Shown here: one piece after another, positions 24,866 to 33,609 of the stretch
Numbering within the stretch: position 1 is the first letter of the stretch
Layout of the letters: every line of letters begins with the position of its first letter
Origin: Spirochaetota bacterium
GTDB lineage: Bacteria; Spirochaetota; UBA4802; JAFGJZ01
Assembly (NCBI GenBank): GCA_016934935.1
Contig: JAFGRW010000003.1
Location: 1 to 36,199 of the forward strand
Reading direction: 5' to 3'
Length of the DNA: 36,199 nucleotides
Translations under genes and position numbers: made by a program
The notes under the pieces: generated by a model
What the model saw: the letters and a program-made list of their open reading frames with translations, nothing else
Databases searched by the model: none
What the model was told of the DNA's origin: nothing

Positions 24866-26962
24866 TTATGCTGTAGCCGACTGCAACATGGCAGACGAAA
24901 CAACATTAACATTTATATTAGAAGTAATCTCATTGTAAGACAATACTACTGCATCGCTAACTTCCCGCTCAAGAAGAGCAAAAAGAACCGATCTTATATG
25001 CGGCGAAACAAGATATACAGGAGCATATCCCATCTGTTTGCAGCTTTTATAGGCTTCAAGGAGCGCGTTTATAACCATGGTATGAGTTTGAGGATCCAGT
25101 CCTACAACACGACCTTCAACCGGATCGTCATGAATTCCTTCCCGGATTATTCCTTCCATTTCGGGATCAACAGTTATTGCATACATTGTTCCCTTATCAC
25201 TGTAATCATTACATATCTGCCTTGCCAATGCAGCGCGCACATATTCCGTAAGCATGGATGGATCAGTGGTGTAATCCTGGTAATTTGCAAGAGTTTCAAA
25301 AATTGTAACAAGATTACGTATGGACACGCGTTCTCTTAAAAGATTTTGCAAAACACGCTGAACAACTGACAATGACATCTTGTTTTTATCCATTATATCA
25401 CTAACAACAGCAGGGTAATCATTTTTAATATTGTCTATAAGTTGCTGAACTTCCTGTCTTCCAAGTATCTCATCAGCATGACGTTTTATTATTTCGGTCA
25501 GATGAGTCGCAATTATAGTCGGGCAATCGACCACAATGTATCCATTCCGCTCAGCAAAATCTCTCTTATCTGCGTCTATCCATATAGCATTCAGTCCAAA
25601 TGTTGGTTCGATAAATTCCTGTCCCTCTATTTTATCCACTACCTCACCGGTGTCCATTGCCATTAATTTTCCAACCATCAATGTTCCGTTTCCGATATCC
25701 ACACCCTTGATCAGAATCGAATAAGATTCAGGAGCTAACTCCATATTATCCCTTATTCGTATCGGGGGAACAATAAGACCCATGTTTAATGCACTCATAC
25801 GACGAATCTTTGTAATACGGTCAAGAAGAGTTCCCCCTTGTTTAGGGTCGACAAGAGGAATCAGATTATAGCCAATCTCAACTTCCAGTGGATCAACCGA
25901 AACATAGGGAACAACAGATTCCGGTTTTTCGGCACCACTTTTTTCGGTCTCGGTACGACGAATCTCTTCGGCTGTTTCATTTTGACTGCGTTGTAAAAAC
26001 ATAGCCAGAAAACCAAGAGCAAGAGCGAGTGTAATAATGGACATCTTGGGAAATCCGGGGATAAGGGCAGAAGCACCTAAAGCTACCGCACCAATGATAA
26101 GAGCTCGAGGTTGTGCACTGAACTGTTTTGCTATCTCTTCCGGGAGACTTCCTTCTGAGACTGATCGTGTTACTATAATACCAGTAGCTGTTGTAATTAA
26201 AAGCGAAGGTATCTGACCTACTAAACCATCACCAATGGTTAACAGGGAATAGGTTTGACTTGCAACCTCGAAACTTTCCCCACGCATAACCATCCCGATA
26301 ATAAAACCACCTAAAATATTGATAAATGTAATAAGTATACCAACCTTAACATCCCCCTGAACAAACTTACTAGCTCCATCCATCGCTCCATAAAAGTCGG
26401 TTTCTTTTCGAAGTTCACTTCTTCTACGGTTAGCCTCCTCTTCAGTGATTACACCATTGGCAAAATCTGAATCGATGGTCATCTGTTTACCTGGTAAAGA
26501 ATCCAAAGTAAAACGTGCTGCTACTTCTGCTGTTCGTGTCGCACCTTTGGTAATTACAATAAACTGAACAGCAACGAGAATGATAAAGATGATAAAACCG
26601 ATTACATAGTTCCCTCCAACAACAAAGGAACCAAAAGTTTTGACGATTTTTCCATCAAATGCTGCCCCCTGCAAAAGAATCAATCGGGTCGAAGAGACGT
26701 TAAGTGCCAATCGAAATACCGTTGTAACTAGCAAAAGTGTCGGGAAAATGGAGAAGTCGTAAGCTTTTGGAACAAACATAACAATCAATAAAGTCAGAAG
26801 CCCAATAGCAATACTGATAATCATTAGAAAATCAAGAAGGAAAGTCGGTAATGGAATAATAAGCATCGCAACAACAGAAATAACACCGATACCCAATAAC
26901 AGGTCTTTACGATGCATCCAGTCACCGTTTCGCAATACACTGGTCATTGATGCTTCTGCCAT
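24866..26962 (-). CDS. flhA: Flagellar export gate protein FlhA
   Basis: Export gate of the flagellar type III secretion system in the inner membrane. The 698-residue protein has eight predicted membrane segments in the first half (e.g. LLLGIGVISVVAMLIIPLPT; FPTLLLVTTVFRLALNVSST, with the RLALNVSSTR motif). It also has the FHIPEP loop region, EEANRRRSELRKETDFYGAM, and a large cytoplasmic domain ending with LEREVSDAVVLSYNEI. The domain contains NLVTIFETLANYQ and QHTMV-like conserved cytosolic elements. ATG follows GGGAGA. Confidence 0.97.
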   Translation of the reverse strand: MAEASMTSVLRNGDWMHRKDLLLGIGVISVVAMLIIPLPTFLLDFLMIISIAIGLLTLLIVMFVPKAYDFSIFPTLLLVTTVFRLALNVSSTRLILLQGAAFDGKIVKTFGSFVVGGNYVIGFIIFIILVAVQFIVITKGATRTAEVAARFTLDSLPGKQMTIDSDFANGVITEEEANRRRSELRKETDFYGAMDGASKFVQGDVKVGILITFINILGGFIIGMVMRGESFEVASQTYSLLTIGDGLVGQIPSLLITTATGIIVTRSVSEGSLPEEIAKQFSAQPRALIIGAVALGASALIPGFPKMSIITLALALGFLAMFLQRSQNETAEEIRRTETEKSGAEKPESVVPYVSVDPLEVEIGYNLIPLVDPKQGGTLLDRITKIRRMSALNMGLIVPPIRIRDNMELAPESYSILIKGVDIGNGTLMVGKLMAMDTGEVVDKIEGQEFIEPTFGLNAIWIDADKRDFAERNGYIVVDCPTIIATHLTEIIKRHADEILGRQEVQQLIDNIKNDYPAVVSDIMDKNKMSLSVVQRVLQNLLRERVSIRNLVTIFETLANYQDYTTDPSMLTEYVRAALARQICNDYSDKGTMYAITVDPEMEGIIREGIHDDPVEGRVVGLDPQTHTMVINALLEAYKSCKQMGYAPVYLVSPHIRSVLFALLEREVSDAVVLSYNEITSNINVNVVSSAMLQSATA

Positions 26963-27022
26963 TATTCTCTCCCTTTAATAATTATTATTAGAATTGTTAA
27001 ACTATTACCGATATTTCAATTA

Positions 27023-28183
27023 TCAGACAACCGATCCAAGCCGTCCTCTCTCGTACAGTATACTATAAACTTCCGAAACAGCCTTAAACAGTTCAGAAGG
27101 AATCTCTTGACCAATTTCTACATCCTTATAGAGCGCTTGTGCTAATGGCCGGTTTTCAATCATAACAATATTGTTTGCTCGAGCGACCTCTTTTATCCGA
27201 AGAGCCATTGAATCGACCCCTTTTGCAATAACAGATGGCGCTTGCATGACATGCTGATCCCATTTTAATGCTATGGAAAAATGTGTCGGGTTTGTAACGA
27301 TCACATCTGCCTTGGGCACCTCGCGAATCATGTTTCTTGTTAAAATATCACGCTGCATTTCCCGAAGTCTTGCTCTAACATGGGGATCTCCCTGAGATTC
27401 CTTGAACTCTTCCTTGATCTCCTGTTTTGACATTTTCAAAGATTCCATGAATTCCTGCTTTTGAAATATATAATCGGGCAAGGCTAGAACCATTAGTAAA
27501 ATTGCCGATGAAATAATTATTTTGTAAGCTATAAAACATACCTTTGAAAGAGCAGCAGCCACAGAGATATCAGGCGAATTTAACACTACCCCAAAATCAG
27601 CTGAAATTATCAGATACGATGAAAAACCAACGACAGCAATTTTGAAAAGTGTCTTAAACAGATTCATCGCTACACGTTTCGATATTAATATCTTTTTTAT
27701 CATCTCCGCGGGACTCAGTTTAATTTTACTGAAGTCAACCTTAATGGGATGAGCCGAAAACTCAAAACCAATCTGTACAACATTACCGACAATTCCGGCT
27801 ACAACACATATTCCGAATATTGGTGACAAAATTTTCGTTAAAAAAAGTATTACCCTGAAACCTTCGTTTAGGGTCGTGCGATCTGATATATAGAAACTAT
27901 TAAAATTTGTTATATAAAATCTGGTCATCATGGCCAGCTCATTAAAAATCCATTCTCCAAGAAAAAAGATAAAAGAAAAACCAAGTATAACCACAAGCGC
28001 CTGTGGAAGTTCTTCAGTTTTTGCAACCTGTCCCTTTTGACGCGCATCGCGAATTTTCTTCTCAGTCGGTTCTTCGGTACGACCTTCATCTTCCGGATCC
28101 GCGAACCTCTGAAGATCAAGACTGAAGTTTTTCAGATCATCATTTGAAAAAATTGCATATTTTTTCTTAATAAATTCTGCCAT
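27023..28183 (-). CDS. flhB: Flagellar export specificity switch FlhB
   Basis: The 386-residue protein has four membrane segments (residues about 60-230) and a cytoplasmic domain with the autocleavage motif NPTH (298-301, in ADVIVTNPTHFSIAL). After cleavage the export apparatus switches from rod/hook to filament substrates. The N-terminus has about 30 residues before the conserved EEPTEKK: SLDLQRFADPEDEGRTEEPT (21-40). This extension is reminiscent of spirochaete FlhB (DLQWFA...DEGRTE). The FliR stop lies one base before its start and flhA follows after 60 bases. Confidence 0.96.
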   Translation of the reverse strand: MAEFIKKKYAIFSNDDLKNFSLDLQRFADPEDEGRTEEPTEKKIRDARQKGQVAKTEELPQALVVILGFSFIFFLGEWIFNELAMMTRFYITNFNSFYISDRTTLNEGFRVILFLTKILSPIFGICVVAGIVGNVVQIGFEFSAHPIKVDFSKIKLSPAEMIKKILISKRVAMNLFKTLFKIAVVGFSSYLIISADFGVVLNSPDISVAAALSKVCFIAYKIIISSAILLMVLALPDYIFQKQEFMESLKMSKQEIKEEFKESQGDPHVRARLREMQRDILTRNMIREVPKADVIVTNPTHFSIALKWDQHVMQAPSVIAKGVDSMALRIKEVARANNIVMIENRPLAQALYKDVEIGQEIPSELFKAVSEVYSILYERGRLGSVV

Positions 28184-28184
28184 T

Positions 28185-28964
28185 TTAAACCGGCCAATAT
28201 GTCAAAACTTTAGATATAAAATGAAAACTACGCCCCAAAGAGACCTGCATTATTCTGATAATCAGAGGAGACAAAACCACTATCAAAACAAATGCCACCA
28301 TTATCTTGAATGGAAAACCAAGCATCATTATATTCATCTGTGGCGCAGCCTTAGCCAAAACTCCCATTGATACAGAAACAAGAAATACGGTTGCCAAAAT
28401 GGGTAATGCTATTTTCAGAGCAACAATAAACATTCCAGAAAACGAATATGTCAAATAACGCATATGGTCAGATATGGCGGTATTACTAAAATTAATCACA
28501 GGTGCCAACTCGAAAGAACGGTATATAGCACTGATTAGAAAATGATGCCCGTTAATATACAGAAACACAAGCAACCCCACCATGCTCTTAATCTGACCAA
28601 TAATCGGGACAGAAATCTGAGCCATCGGATCAACAACTTCACTGAAACCAAAACCTATCTGCACCGAAAAATACTGCCCCGCCAATTGAAAAGCCGTAAA
28701 AACAATCGAAGCAATAAACCCAATATAAACACCAATAATTATTTCGCGCACAACCATCAGACCGTACTCAAGCATATTTCCAGAGACACTGATCCCGTTT
28801 TTAACTATGAGCGGGAAAATCACCAGAGTAATAAAAAAAGCCAATAGAGCCTTGAGCCTTACAGGCGTTACTCCGCTGGAAAAAAAAGGTGCTACGACAA
28901 ACAGTGAATGAATACGAATCATTACCAGCAAAAAAGCCTGAAAATTATATATAAAATAGAGCAC
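28185..28964 (-). CDS. fliR: Flagellar export protein FliR
   Basis: Part of the FliPQR export gate. The 259-residue hydrophobic protein has about six membrane segments: VMIRIHSLFVVAPFFSSGVT, LLAFFITLVIFPLIV, EIIIGVYIGFIASIVFTAFQ, with the G-x-x-x-S-x-x-(D)P motif near GFSEVVDPM. It overlaps fliQ by one base and is one base ahead of flhB. Confidence 0.95.
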   Translation of the reverse strand: MLYFIYNFQAFLLVMIRIHSLFVVAPFFSSGVTPVRLKALLAFFITLVIFPLIVKNGISVSGNMLEYGLMVVREIIIGVYIGFIASIVFTAFQLAGQYFSVQIGFGFSEVVDPMAQISVPIIGQIKSMVGLLVFLYINGHHFLISAIYRSFELAPVINFSNTAISDHMRYLTYSFSGMFIVALKIALPILATVFLVSVSMGVLAKAAPQMNIMMLGFPFKIMVAFVLIVVLSPLIIRIMQVSLGRSFHFISKVLTYWPV

Positions 28965-29236
28965 TATATGGCACCTGTTTCTGAAATTTGCATTAATAGC
29001 TGTTGAGTATAATTAACCAGCATGTGTATCATCCATGCCGCTGATAAAACTATAGCTAAAAATATCGCAATCATTTTAGGAACAAAAGTAAGAGTCTGTT
29101 CTTGAATAGACGTGGTTGTCTGAAAGACAGAGACAATAAGTCCTACAACCATACCTGAGACAAGCACGGGGGACGAGACAAGCAGAGTAATCATCAGTGC
29201 TTCCCTTAATAGGATAATAACCGTTACATCATTCAC
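28964..29236 (-). CDS. fliQ: Flagellar export protein FliQ
   Basis: The 90-residue protein has two membrane helices, the first containing LVSSPVLVSGMVVGLIVSVF and the second MIAIFLAIVLSAAWMIHMLV, joined by QTTTSIQEQTLTFVPK. The motif QEQTLTFVPK is invariant in the family. It lies in the canonical P-Q-R order, with the start ATG 12 bases after fliP. Confidence 0.96.
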   Translation of the reverse strand: MNDVTVIILLREALMITLLVSSPVLVSGMVVGLIVSVFQTTTSIQEQTLTFVPKMIAIFLAIVLSAAWMIHMLVNYTQQLLMQISETGAI

Positions 29237-29248
29237 AATCGGACTCCT

Positions 29249-30019
29249 TTACAAAAATGACTTAACAAGTTCGTATATTATAAGATTCCATCCGTCAACA
29301 AGAACAAACAGTATTATTTTAAATGGAAGAGAGATCATTACAGGCGGCAACATTATCATACCCATTGCCATAAGCGCGCTTGCGACTATCATATCAATAA
29401 CAATAAACGGTATAAATATCCTGACACCTATTTCAAAAGCTCTTCTCATTTCGCTTATCATAAACGCAGGGATAAGGCAATAAGAAGGCACATCTTCTTC
29501 AGACTGAGGTTTTTCGACTTCGCCAAGCTCCATAAAAAGTGCAATATCCTTTTTACGAGTCTGCTTAAACATAAACTGTCTCATCGGTGTCATGGCTCTT
29601 TCAAAAAAAACCTCATTTGAAATTTCAGCCTTCATATAAGGCTGTAGAGCGTTTTCATTAATAGTTTTGAATGTTGGCGCCATTACAAAAAACGTTAAAA
29701 ATATGGATAAACCGACTATTACCTGTGTGGGTGGCATCTGCTGGAGAGCCAAAGCCCGCTTGACAAAATCTAAAACGATTACAATTCGCGTAAAAGCTGT
29801 CATCATAAGAGCAATTGACGGAGCCAGCGTTAATATAGTCAGCAAGAAGAGAACCTGCAACGCAAGTGCCACGTCCTGGGGTTTGTCGGCCTCTGTGATA
29901 TCAAACGCAATTTTAGGTATGGGCATCTGTACTCCACCCACATCCTGAGCCATAGATGCCATTGGCACCAAAAGAAACGCTCCAGCTGCAAACAGCAGAA
30001 ATAACCTAGTCTTCATCAT
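29249..30019 (-). CDS. fliP: Flagellar export protein FliP
   Basis: Pore-forming gate component. Starting at the ATG pair at 30019/30016 (AACAGG upstream) the product is about 256 residues and opens with a signal peptide MKTRLFLLFAAGAFLLVPMA followed by SMAQ. The classical ALMMTAFTRIVIVLDFVKRA and MPPTQVIVGLSIFLTFFVMA follow, then IPFIVIDMIVASALMAMGMI and MLPPVMISLPFKI at the end. The frame stays open for 73 more codons upstream, but that stretch lies within fliO and is not FliP-like. The chosen start overlaps fliO by 14 bases. Confidence 0.95.
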   Translation of the reverse strand: MMKTRLFLLFAAGAFLLVPMASMAQDVGGVQMPIPKIAFDITEADKPQDVALALQVLFLLTILTLAPSIALMMTAFTRIVIVLDFVKRALALQQMPPTQVIVGLSIFLTFFVMAPTFKTINENALQPYMKAEISNEVFFERAMTPMRQFMFKQTRKKDIALFMELGEVEKPQSEEDVPSYCLIPAFMISEMRRAFEIGVRIFIPFIVIDMIVASALMAMGMIMLPPVMISLPFKIILFVLVDGWNLIIYELVKSFL

Positions 30020-30803
30020 TGTACCTGTTAATTTCACGTAGTCGCGTACGTTGTTTGCGCATATAATCGATACGGTCATCATCAAAAAAAGAACGTTCAC
30101 CAGACTGTTTTTCATCCACAACAGAAGAGGCAACCATCTCTTCAAAATTATCTTTAACAGGAGCCTTAATCGGAGACGGTTTACTGATAACACGGCGAGC
30201 AGAAGTTCCTTTGGAAACCTTATCAGCAATCTGTTCAATTTGGTTTTTCAAAAACTGTTGAAAACCCGTTCCCGGCATCGCAGAGGAGCGTGAACTTTGA
30301 AGCTTGATTCGGTCTATCTCATCACGGTCGGTAACTTCTTTGATCAAGTTTACTCCGCCATCGCACACCCCCAGAACCAATACTTTAGTTCCAAGTTCGA
30401 TAATATGAAGCTGTCTGTTCTGTCCGAGAGGCATGATAGAAATCGTTGAAGCAACCCCGGCTCCCGCCACTTGAACGGCTCCCTGCCGAGTTAAATAACG
30501 AATAAAAAGATAAAATCCGAGAACAAGAAGAGCAATAATAAACAATGCCCGGAAAATCATCCACCCATAAGAGACATCCTCGGATTCCGGTTGCTCGTAC
30601 TGATAAAGAGAATCATCTAAAGCCTGCGACATCGATTCGCTGTTACTCTCCGATGATTCTGCTACAACTTTTTTTTCATTTTGTTCTTCAGTTTGCTGAG
30701 CATATACCGATTGAAGATATATGGAATTGCATACAAAAACAATTATCGCAAAACAAAGAAAACTGCGAAACCTTGATGATTTATCAATTAATTTTTTTCT
30801 CAT
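30006..30803 (-). CDS. fliO: Flagellar biosynthesis protein FliO (FliZ)
   Basis: The protein has 265 residues. An N-terminal signal-like helix (FRSFLCFAIIVFVCNSIYLQ) is followed by a Gln/Glu-rich linker and a membrane helix (WMIFRALFIIALLVLGFYLFI). A small beta domain follows (STISIMPLGQNRQLHIIELG, KVLVLGVCDGGVNLIKEV), the FliO/FliZ core. A long charged tail extends to the end. FliO helps assemble the FliP ring. It is preceded by a 206-base gap that holds a candidate promoter and a hairpin. Confidence 0.9.
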   Translation of the reverse strand: MRKKLIDKSSRFRSFLCFAIIVFVCNSIYLQSVYAQQTEEQNEKKVVAESSESNSESMSQALDDSLYQYEQPESEDVSYGWMIFRALFIIALLVLGFYLFIRYLTRQGAVQVAGAGVASTISIMPLGQNRQLHIIELGTKVLVLGVCDGGVNLIKEVTDRDEIDRIKLQSSRSSAMPGTGFQQFLKNQIEQIADKVSKGTSARRVISKPSPIKAPVKDNFEEMVASSVVDEKQSGERSFFDDDRIDYMRKQRTRLREINRYNDED

Positions 30804-30868
30804 ATCTTTTTTTTACCCTAATCACTACTATTTTCTGCCAACAAAACGAATATCTTCATCCGATATAA

Positions 30869-30897
30869 ATCTTATGTCTCATTAAATAACGCGTCAA
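30869..30897 (-). promoter_or_regulatory. Candidate promoter of fliO operon
   Basis: TTGACG (30897-30892), 17-base spacer, TAAGAT (30874-30869), read on the minus strand, 66 bases upstream of the fliO ATG. A -35 of 5/6 and a -10 of 4/6. It would start an export-gate transcript separate from fliL-fliN/Y. Confidence 0.45.
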
Positions 30898-30944
30898 CAT
30901 CAAGAAACATTCACTACACAGACACCCTCTTTTTATAAGAAAAT

Positions 30945-30976
30945 GTAAAACGCCAAATTTACATATTAGCGTTTAC
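30945..30976 (-). terminator. Candidate terminator after fliN/Y
   Basis: GTAAACGC (30976-30969) pairs with GCGTTTTAC (30953-30945) with one bulged base and a long AT-rich loop of 15 bases, followed by ATTTTC. It is a weak hairpin, in the 206-base gap between fliN/Y and fliO, the longest gap in the flagellar run. Confidence 0.4.
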
Positions 30977-31009
30977 AGGAATTTTTATATTATAATAACC
31001 AGTAGCAAA

Positions 31010-32071
31010 TCAGGATCCGCCACCCATTTTTGTTAAACGTTCCGAAGGTGAAACAATATCCGTGACACGAACACCGAAGTTTTCGTCAATAACCACGACT
31101 TCACCTTTAGCTATCAATTTTCCATTGACCAACAAGTCTACAGGTTCGCCAGCCAGTTTATCAAGCTCGATAATAGAGCCTTCCCCCAACCCAAGAACAT
31201 CTTTAACTAAATATTTTGTGCGCCCCAATTCAACAGTTAATGTAAGCTGAACATCCATCAGCAAACCGATATTCTGTGTGTTTTCCGGAAGCCCAGACCC
31301 AGTTAAAGGGGGAAATTTGACAGGAGCAATATCCACTTGACCAGGCATCTGCATCTGTTGCTGCGATCCTCCATAAGAAGATTGCTGCGAGCCCACATTG
31401 CCCGTTAAACTGTTTACAAGAGAACCGTCGAGAAGATGATATATTTTTGAGTTCAACACACCAGGTATTGAAAAATTATAAGTAATCTTTACAACCTCTC
31501 CCGAGGGAAACCTGAAATCTCCAGGACCGTTTGCAACAACAAGATCCGGTGGAGTTGTGCCAATTGATGCACCTATTTTGCTGCTTATCTGTGTTGCTAC
31601 AGAAGAGAGCATAGTCCCAATCAACTCAGACAGCATACTCTCATGCGCCTCGGTAAGCTGGCTTGGAGCAGCGCCACGCTGACCCATCATAAGACCAGCG
31701 ACAAGAGCAGCATCCGTTGCCGACATTAACACACTATTCTGCCCTGTTACACCACCATTGAACCCCATCTGTATCTGCACATACTGTCCAGAAAAATCAC
31801 CTGACAGGGAAGATCCATCTTTTGACTCGATATAAGCATTACCTATAGATAAATCATTTTGCAGATATCCGCTTAAACCCGGAGCTACCGCGGCCATAAC
31901 GGAGTTCATCATGTCGGTCAATGCCCCTTTCTGAGCGGCCGAAAGCGATCCACCTCCAGCACTGCCGGCACCGGAGGACACAGAAGACTGATCCGATTGC
32001 TGTGGCGCAACATCATCAGTACCTTTTAACAGAGCATCTATTTCGTCTTGAGAAAGGGAACCATCACCCAT
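31010..32071 (-). CDS. fliN: Flagellar switch protein FliN/FliY with degenerate CheC-like domain
   Basis: The 353-residue protein has three parts. Residues 6-17 are SQDEIDALLKG-like, the N-terminal CheY-P-binding peptide also found in FliM. Residues about 44-215 form a CheC/FliM-middle-like domain. Residues 268-345 (VQLTLTVELGRTKYLVKDVL, then GSIIELDKLAGEPVDLLVNG and FGVRVTDIV) form the FliN/SpoA ring domain. In the CheC part, the site ExxN-x22-P reads E149-L-I-G152 with P174/P175 in place, so the catalytic Asn is Gly. The first site has D53-M-M-N56 with no matching Pro. Phosphatase activity is thus doubtful. It stands alone, with no fliM before it. Symbol could equally be fliY. Confidence 0.88.
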   Translation of the reverse strand: MGDGSLSQDEIDALLKGTDDVAPQQSDQSSVSSGAGSAGGGSLSAAQKGALTDMMNSVMAAVAPGLSGYLQNDLSIGNAYIESKDGSSLSGDFSGQYVQIQMGFNGGVTGQNSVLMSATDAALVAGLMMGQRGAAPSQLTEAHESMLSELIGTMLSSVATQISSKIGASIGTTPPDLVVANGPGDFRFPSGEVVKITYNFSIPGVLNSKIYHLLDGSLVNSLTGNVGSQQSSYGGSQQQMQMPGQVDIAPVKFPPLTGSGLPENTQNIGLLMDVQLTLTVELGRTKYLVKDVLGLGEGSIIELDKLAGEPVDLLVNGKLIAKGEVVVIDENFGVRVTDIVSPSERLTKMGGGS

Positions 32072-32144
32072 GACAAACCTCTCACTTGAGTATCGGATGG
32101 CAACTCTCTAAAGGGAAGAGCCGCCTCATTAACAGAAAAAAACA

Positions 32145-32669
32145 TCAGTTTACTACAAATTCTCTAAAATATACTTCTTTTATTTTACCTGAAATCAATA
32201 TCACATTCACATGCGCCTTTATCTCTTCGGCAAGCGCCACCGTATCTTCCACAGAATCAAGATCCTCGTACCTTTTACCCCTCAGAATAATGTTCACAAG
32301 GTGCTGTATCTGAACAGTACGCCTTATCAGCTCGGTATTGAGCTCAACATTATCTTCGTAGCCCAAAGATATGGAAATCTTGGCAAAATGGGGTTCAGCA
32401 TCCTTGGTCGTTACCGCAAAATCAGGCAGACTGAAATGAGACAACGGAGGAGGAGGCGGAGCAACAACTATATCCTGCTCACGCTGATACGCCCTCTCTT
32501 GAACATACTTTGATACTGTATAAGAAATCAAAATTATTACAAAGATACCAGCGATTGCCCCGACAACAAACATCAGGATTTTGATAAGCTTGGAGGCACC
32601 CGCGGAACCCGCTTCCTCGACGGACTCTTCACCGGAGTCTATATCATCGTTCAGATCTTCATCACCCAT
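32145..32669 (-). CDS. fliL: Flagellar basal-body protein FliL
   Basis: Stator-associated single-pass membrane protein (174 residues): acidic cytoplasmic N-terminus, membrane helix ILMFVVGAIAGIFVIILISY, a Pro-rich linker (APPPPPLSHFSLPDF), then a FliL-type periplasmic domain (HFAKISISLGYEDNVELNTE; AHVNVILISGKIKEVYFREF). The ATG follows GAGAGGATTTT. Together with motAB upstream it forms the stator unit. The next gene is fliN/Y, without fliM. Confidence 0.93.
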   Translation of the reverse strand: MGDEDLNDDIDSGEESVEEAGSAGASKLIKILMFVVGAIAGIFVIILISYTVSKYVQERAYQREQDIVVAPPPPPLSHFSLPDFAVTTKDAEPHFAKISISLGYEDNVELNTELIRRTVQIQHLVNIILRGKRYEDLDSVEDTVALAEEIKAHVNVILISGKIKEVYFREFVVN

Positions 32670-32775
32670 AAAATCCTCTCAACAGATACACAACACAGAA
32701 ATAATGTTGTATAACATATTATTTTCGCTTTATCGACCGAAGCCAGATTGATATCCGGGTACACTTTCATGCGAC

Positions 32776-32803
32776 ATAATAATACAGATAATTCTCCTGT
32801 CAA
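32776..32803 (-). promoter_or_regulatory. Promoter of fliL-fliN/Y
   Basis: TTGACA (32803-32798), 16-base spacer, TATTAT (32781-32776) on the minus strand, about 107 bases upstream of the fliL ATG. A perfect -35 and a 5/6 -10. The motB-fliL gap (32670-32832) contains no clear sigma-28 or sigma-54 promoter, although CGATAA occurs at about 32737. Confidence 0.7.
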
Positions 32804-32832
32804 TTAATTTAACATATTCATGTATTTGATTA

Positions 32833-33609
32833 TTATCGCCACTCTTCACCCGGAAGAGGTCTTTCAATACCAGGCTTATCTGATTCCTGATATATCTGGT
32901 CTCTTAAAATTACTATATCCACCCTTCGGTTAAATGCCCTACCTTCAGGAGTATTATTGTCATCAACAGGTCGATACTGAGCAAAACCAACAGCTGAGAG
33001 CCTTTTCGGCTCTGCTTCCTCTACTTCTGTCAAATAACGGATAATGTTAACACTTCTTGCCGACGAAAGCTCCCAGTTTGTTTCATAGCGAGCCTCGGTT
33101 GTACCGGGACTGATCGGATTGTTATCCGTATGCCCTTCTATACGTACAAAATTGGGAATTGCCCCCATAATTGAAGTGACCTTACGCAAAACCGGCCTTA
33201 TCTCTTCTTTCAAAGCCGCCGACCCCGGATCAAAATAGGCGTCACTCGCTAGTGTAATTATCAATCCTCTCTCATCTTCGCTGATACGCACTTTTTTAGA
33301 CTGAATCTCGGGCTTAAATGCTTCGAGAGCCTTTTTTAACTGTTGAGCAAGAGAACGCTTTTTAGCGTCAGACGGAAGAGTGTTTATATTTAGCCCCATC
33401 TCTTCCAACCTGCCTTTTGAAAGCGTATGACCACCTTCAAACATGCCAAGTGAACCACGAAAAGATGATAGGATAAGAAAGAAATCCTTTCCATCAATAT
33501 CCGCAGTCGAAAACATCAATATAAAGAAAGTTAGAAGAAGTGTTGTCAAATCCGACCAGGACGTCAGCCATGACGGTGCCGGTGGTGGACATTTCTTTTT
33601 TTTCTTCAT
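32833..33609 (-). CDS. motB: Flagellar motor protein MotB
   Basis: The 258-residue stator subunit has a membrane helix with the proton-carrying Asp at D20 (SWSDLTTLLLTFFILMFST), then a C-terminal OmpA-like peptidoglycan-binding domain (FVRIEGHTDNNPISPGTTEA, NWELSSARSVNIIRYLTE, VGFAQYRPVDDN and NRRVDIVIL). Typical MotB N-terminus is basic (MKKKKK). It overlaps motA at TAATG, so the two are coupled. The membrane-embedded Asp is present, so a functional proton or sodium channel is expected; which ion cannot be told. Confidence 0.95.
   Translation of the reverse strand: MKKKKKCPPPAPSWLTSWSDLTTLLLTFFILMFSTADIDGKDFFLILSSFRGSLGMFEGGHTLSKGRLEEMGLNINTLPSDAKKRSLAQQLKKALEAFKPEIQSKKVRISEDERGLIITLASDAYFDPGSAALKEEIRPVLRKVTSIMGAIPNFVRIEGHTDNNPISPGTTEARYETNWELSSARSVNIIRYLTEVEEAEPKRLSAVGFAQYRPVDDNNTPEGRAFNRRVDIVILRDQIYQESDKPGIERPLPGEEWR

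Noticed and set aside
30020..30238. N-terminal extension of fliP with leucine-rich start
   Set aside because: It is an alternative frame of the fliO tail; the real FliP start has a signal peptide at 30019/30016.
32725..32745. GTCGATAA resembling a sigma-28 -10 upstream of fliL
   Set aside because: There is no TAAAGTTT-like -35 at 11 bases upstream, while a good TTGACA/TATTAT promoter is nearby.
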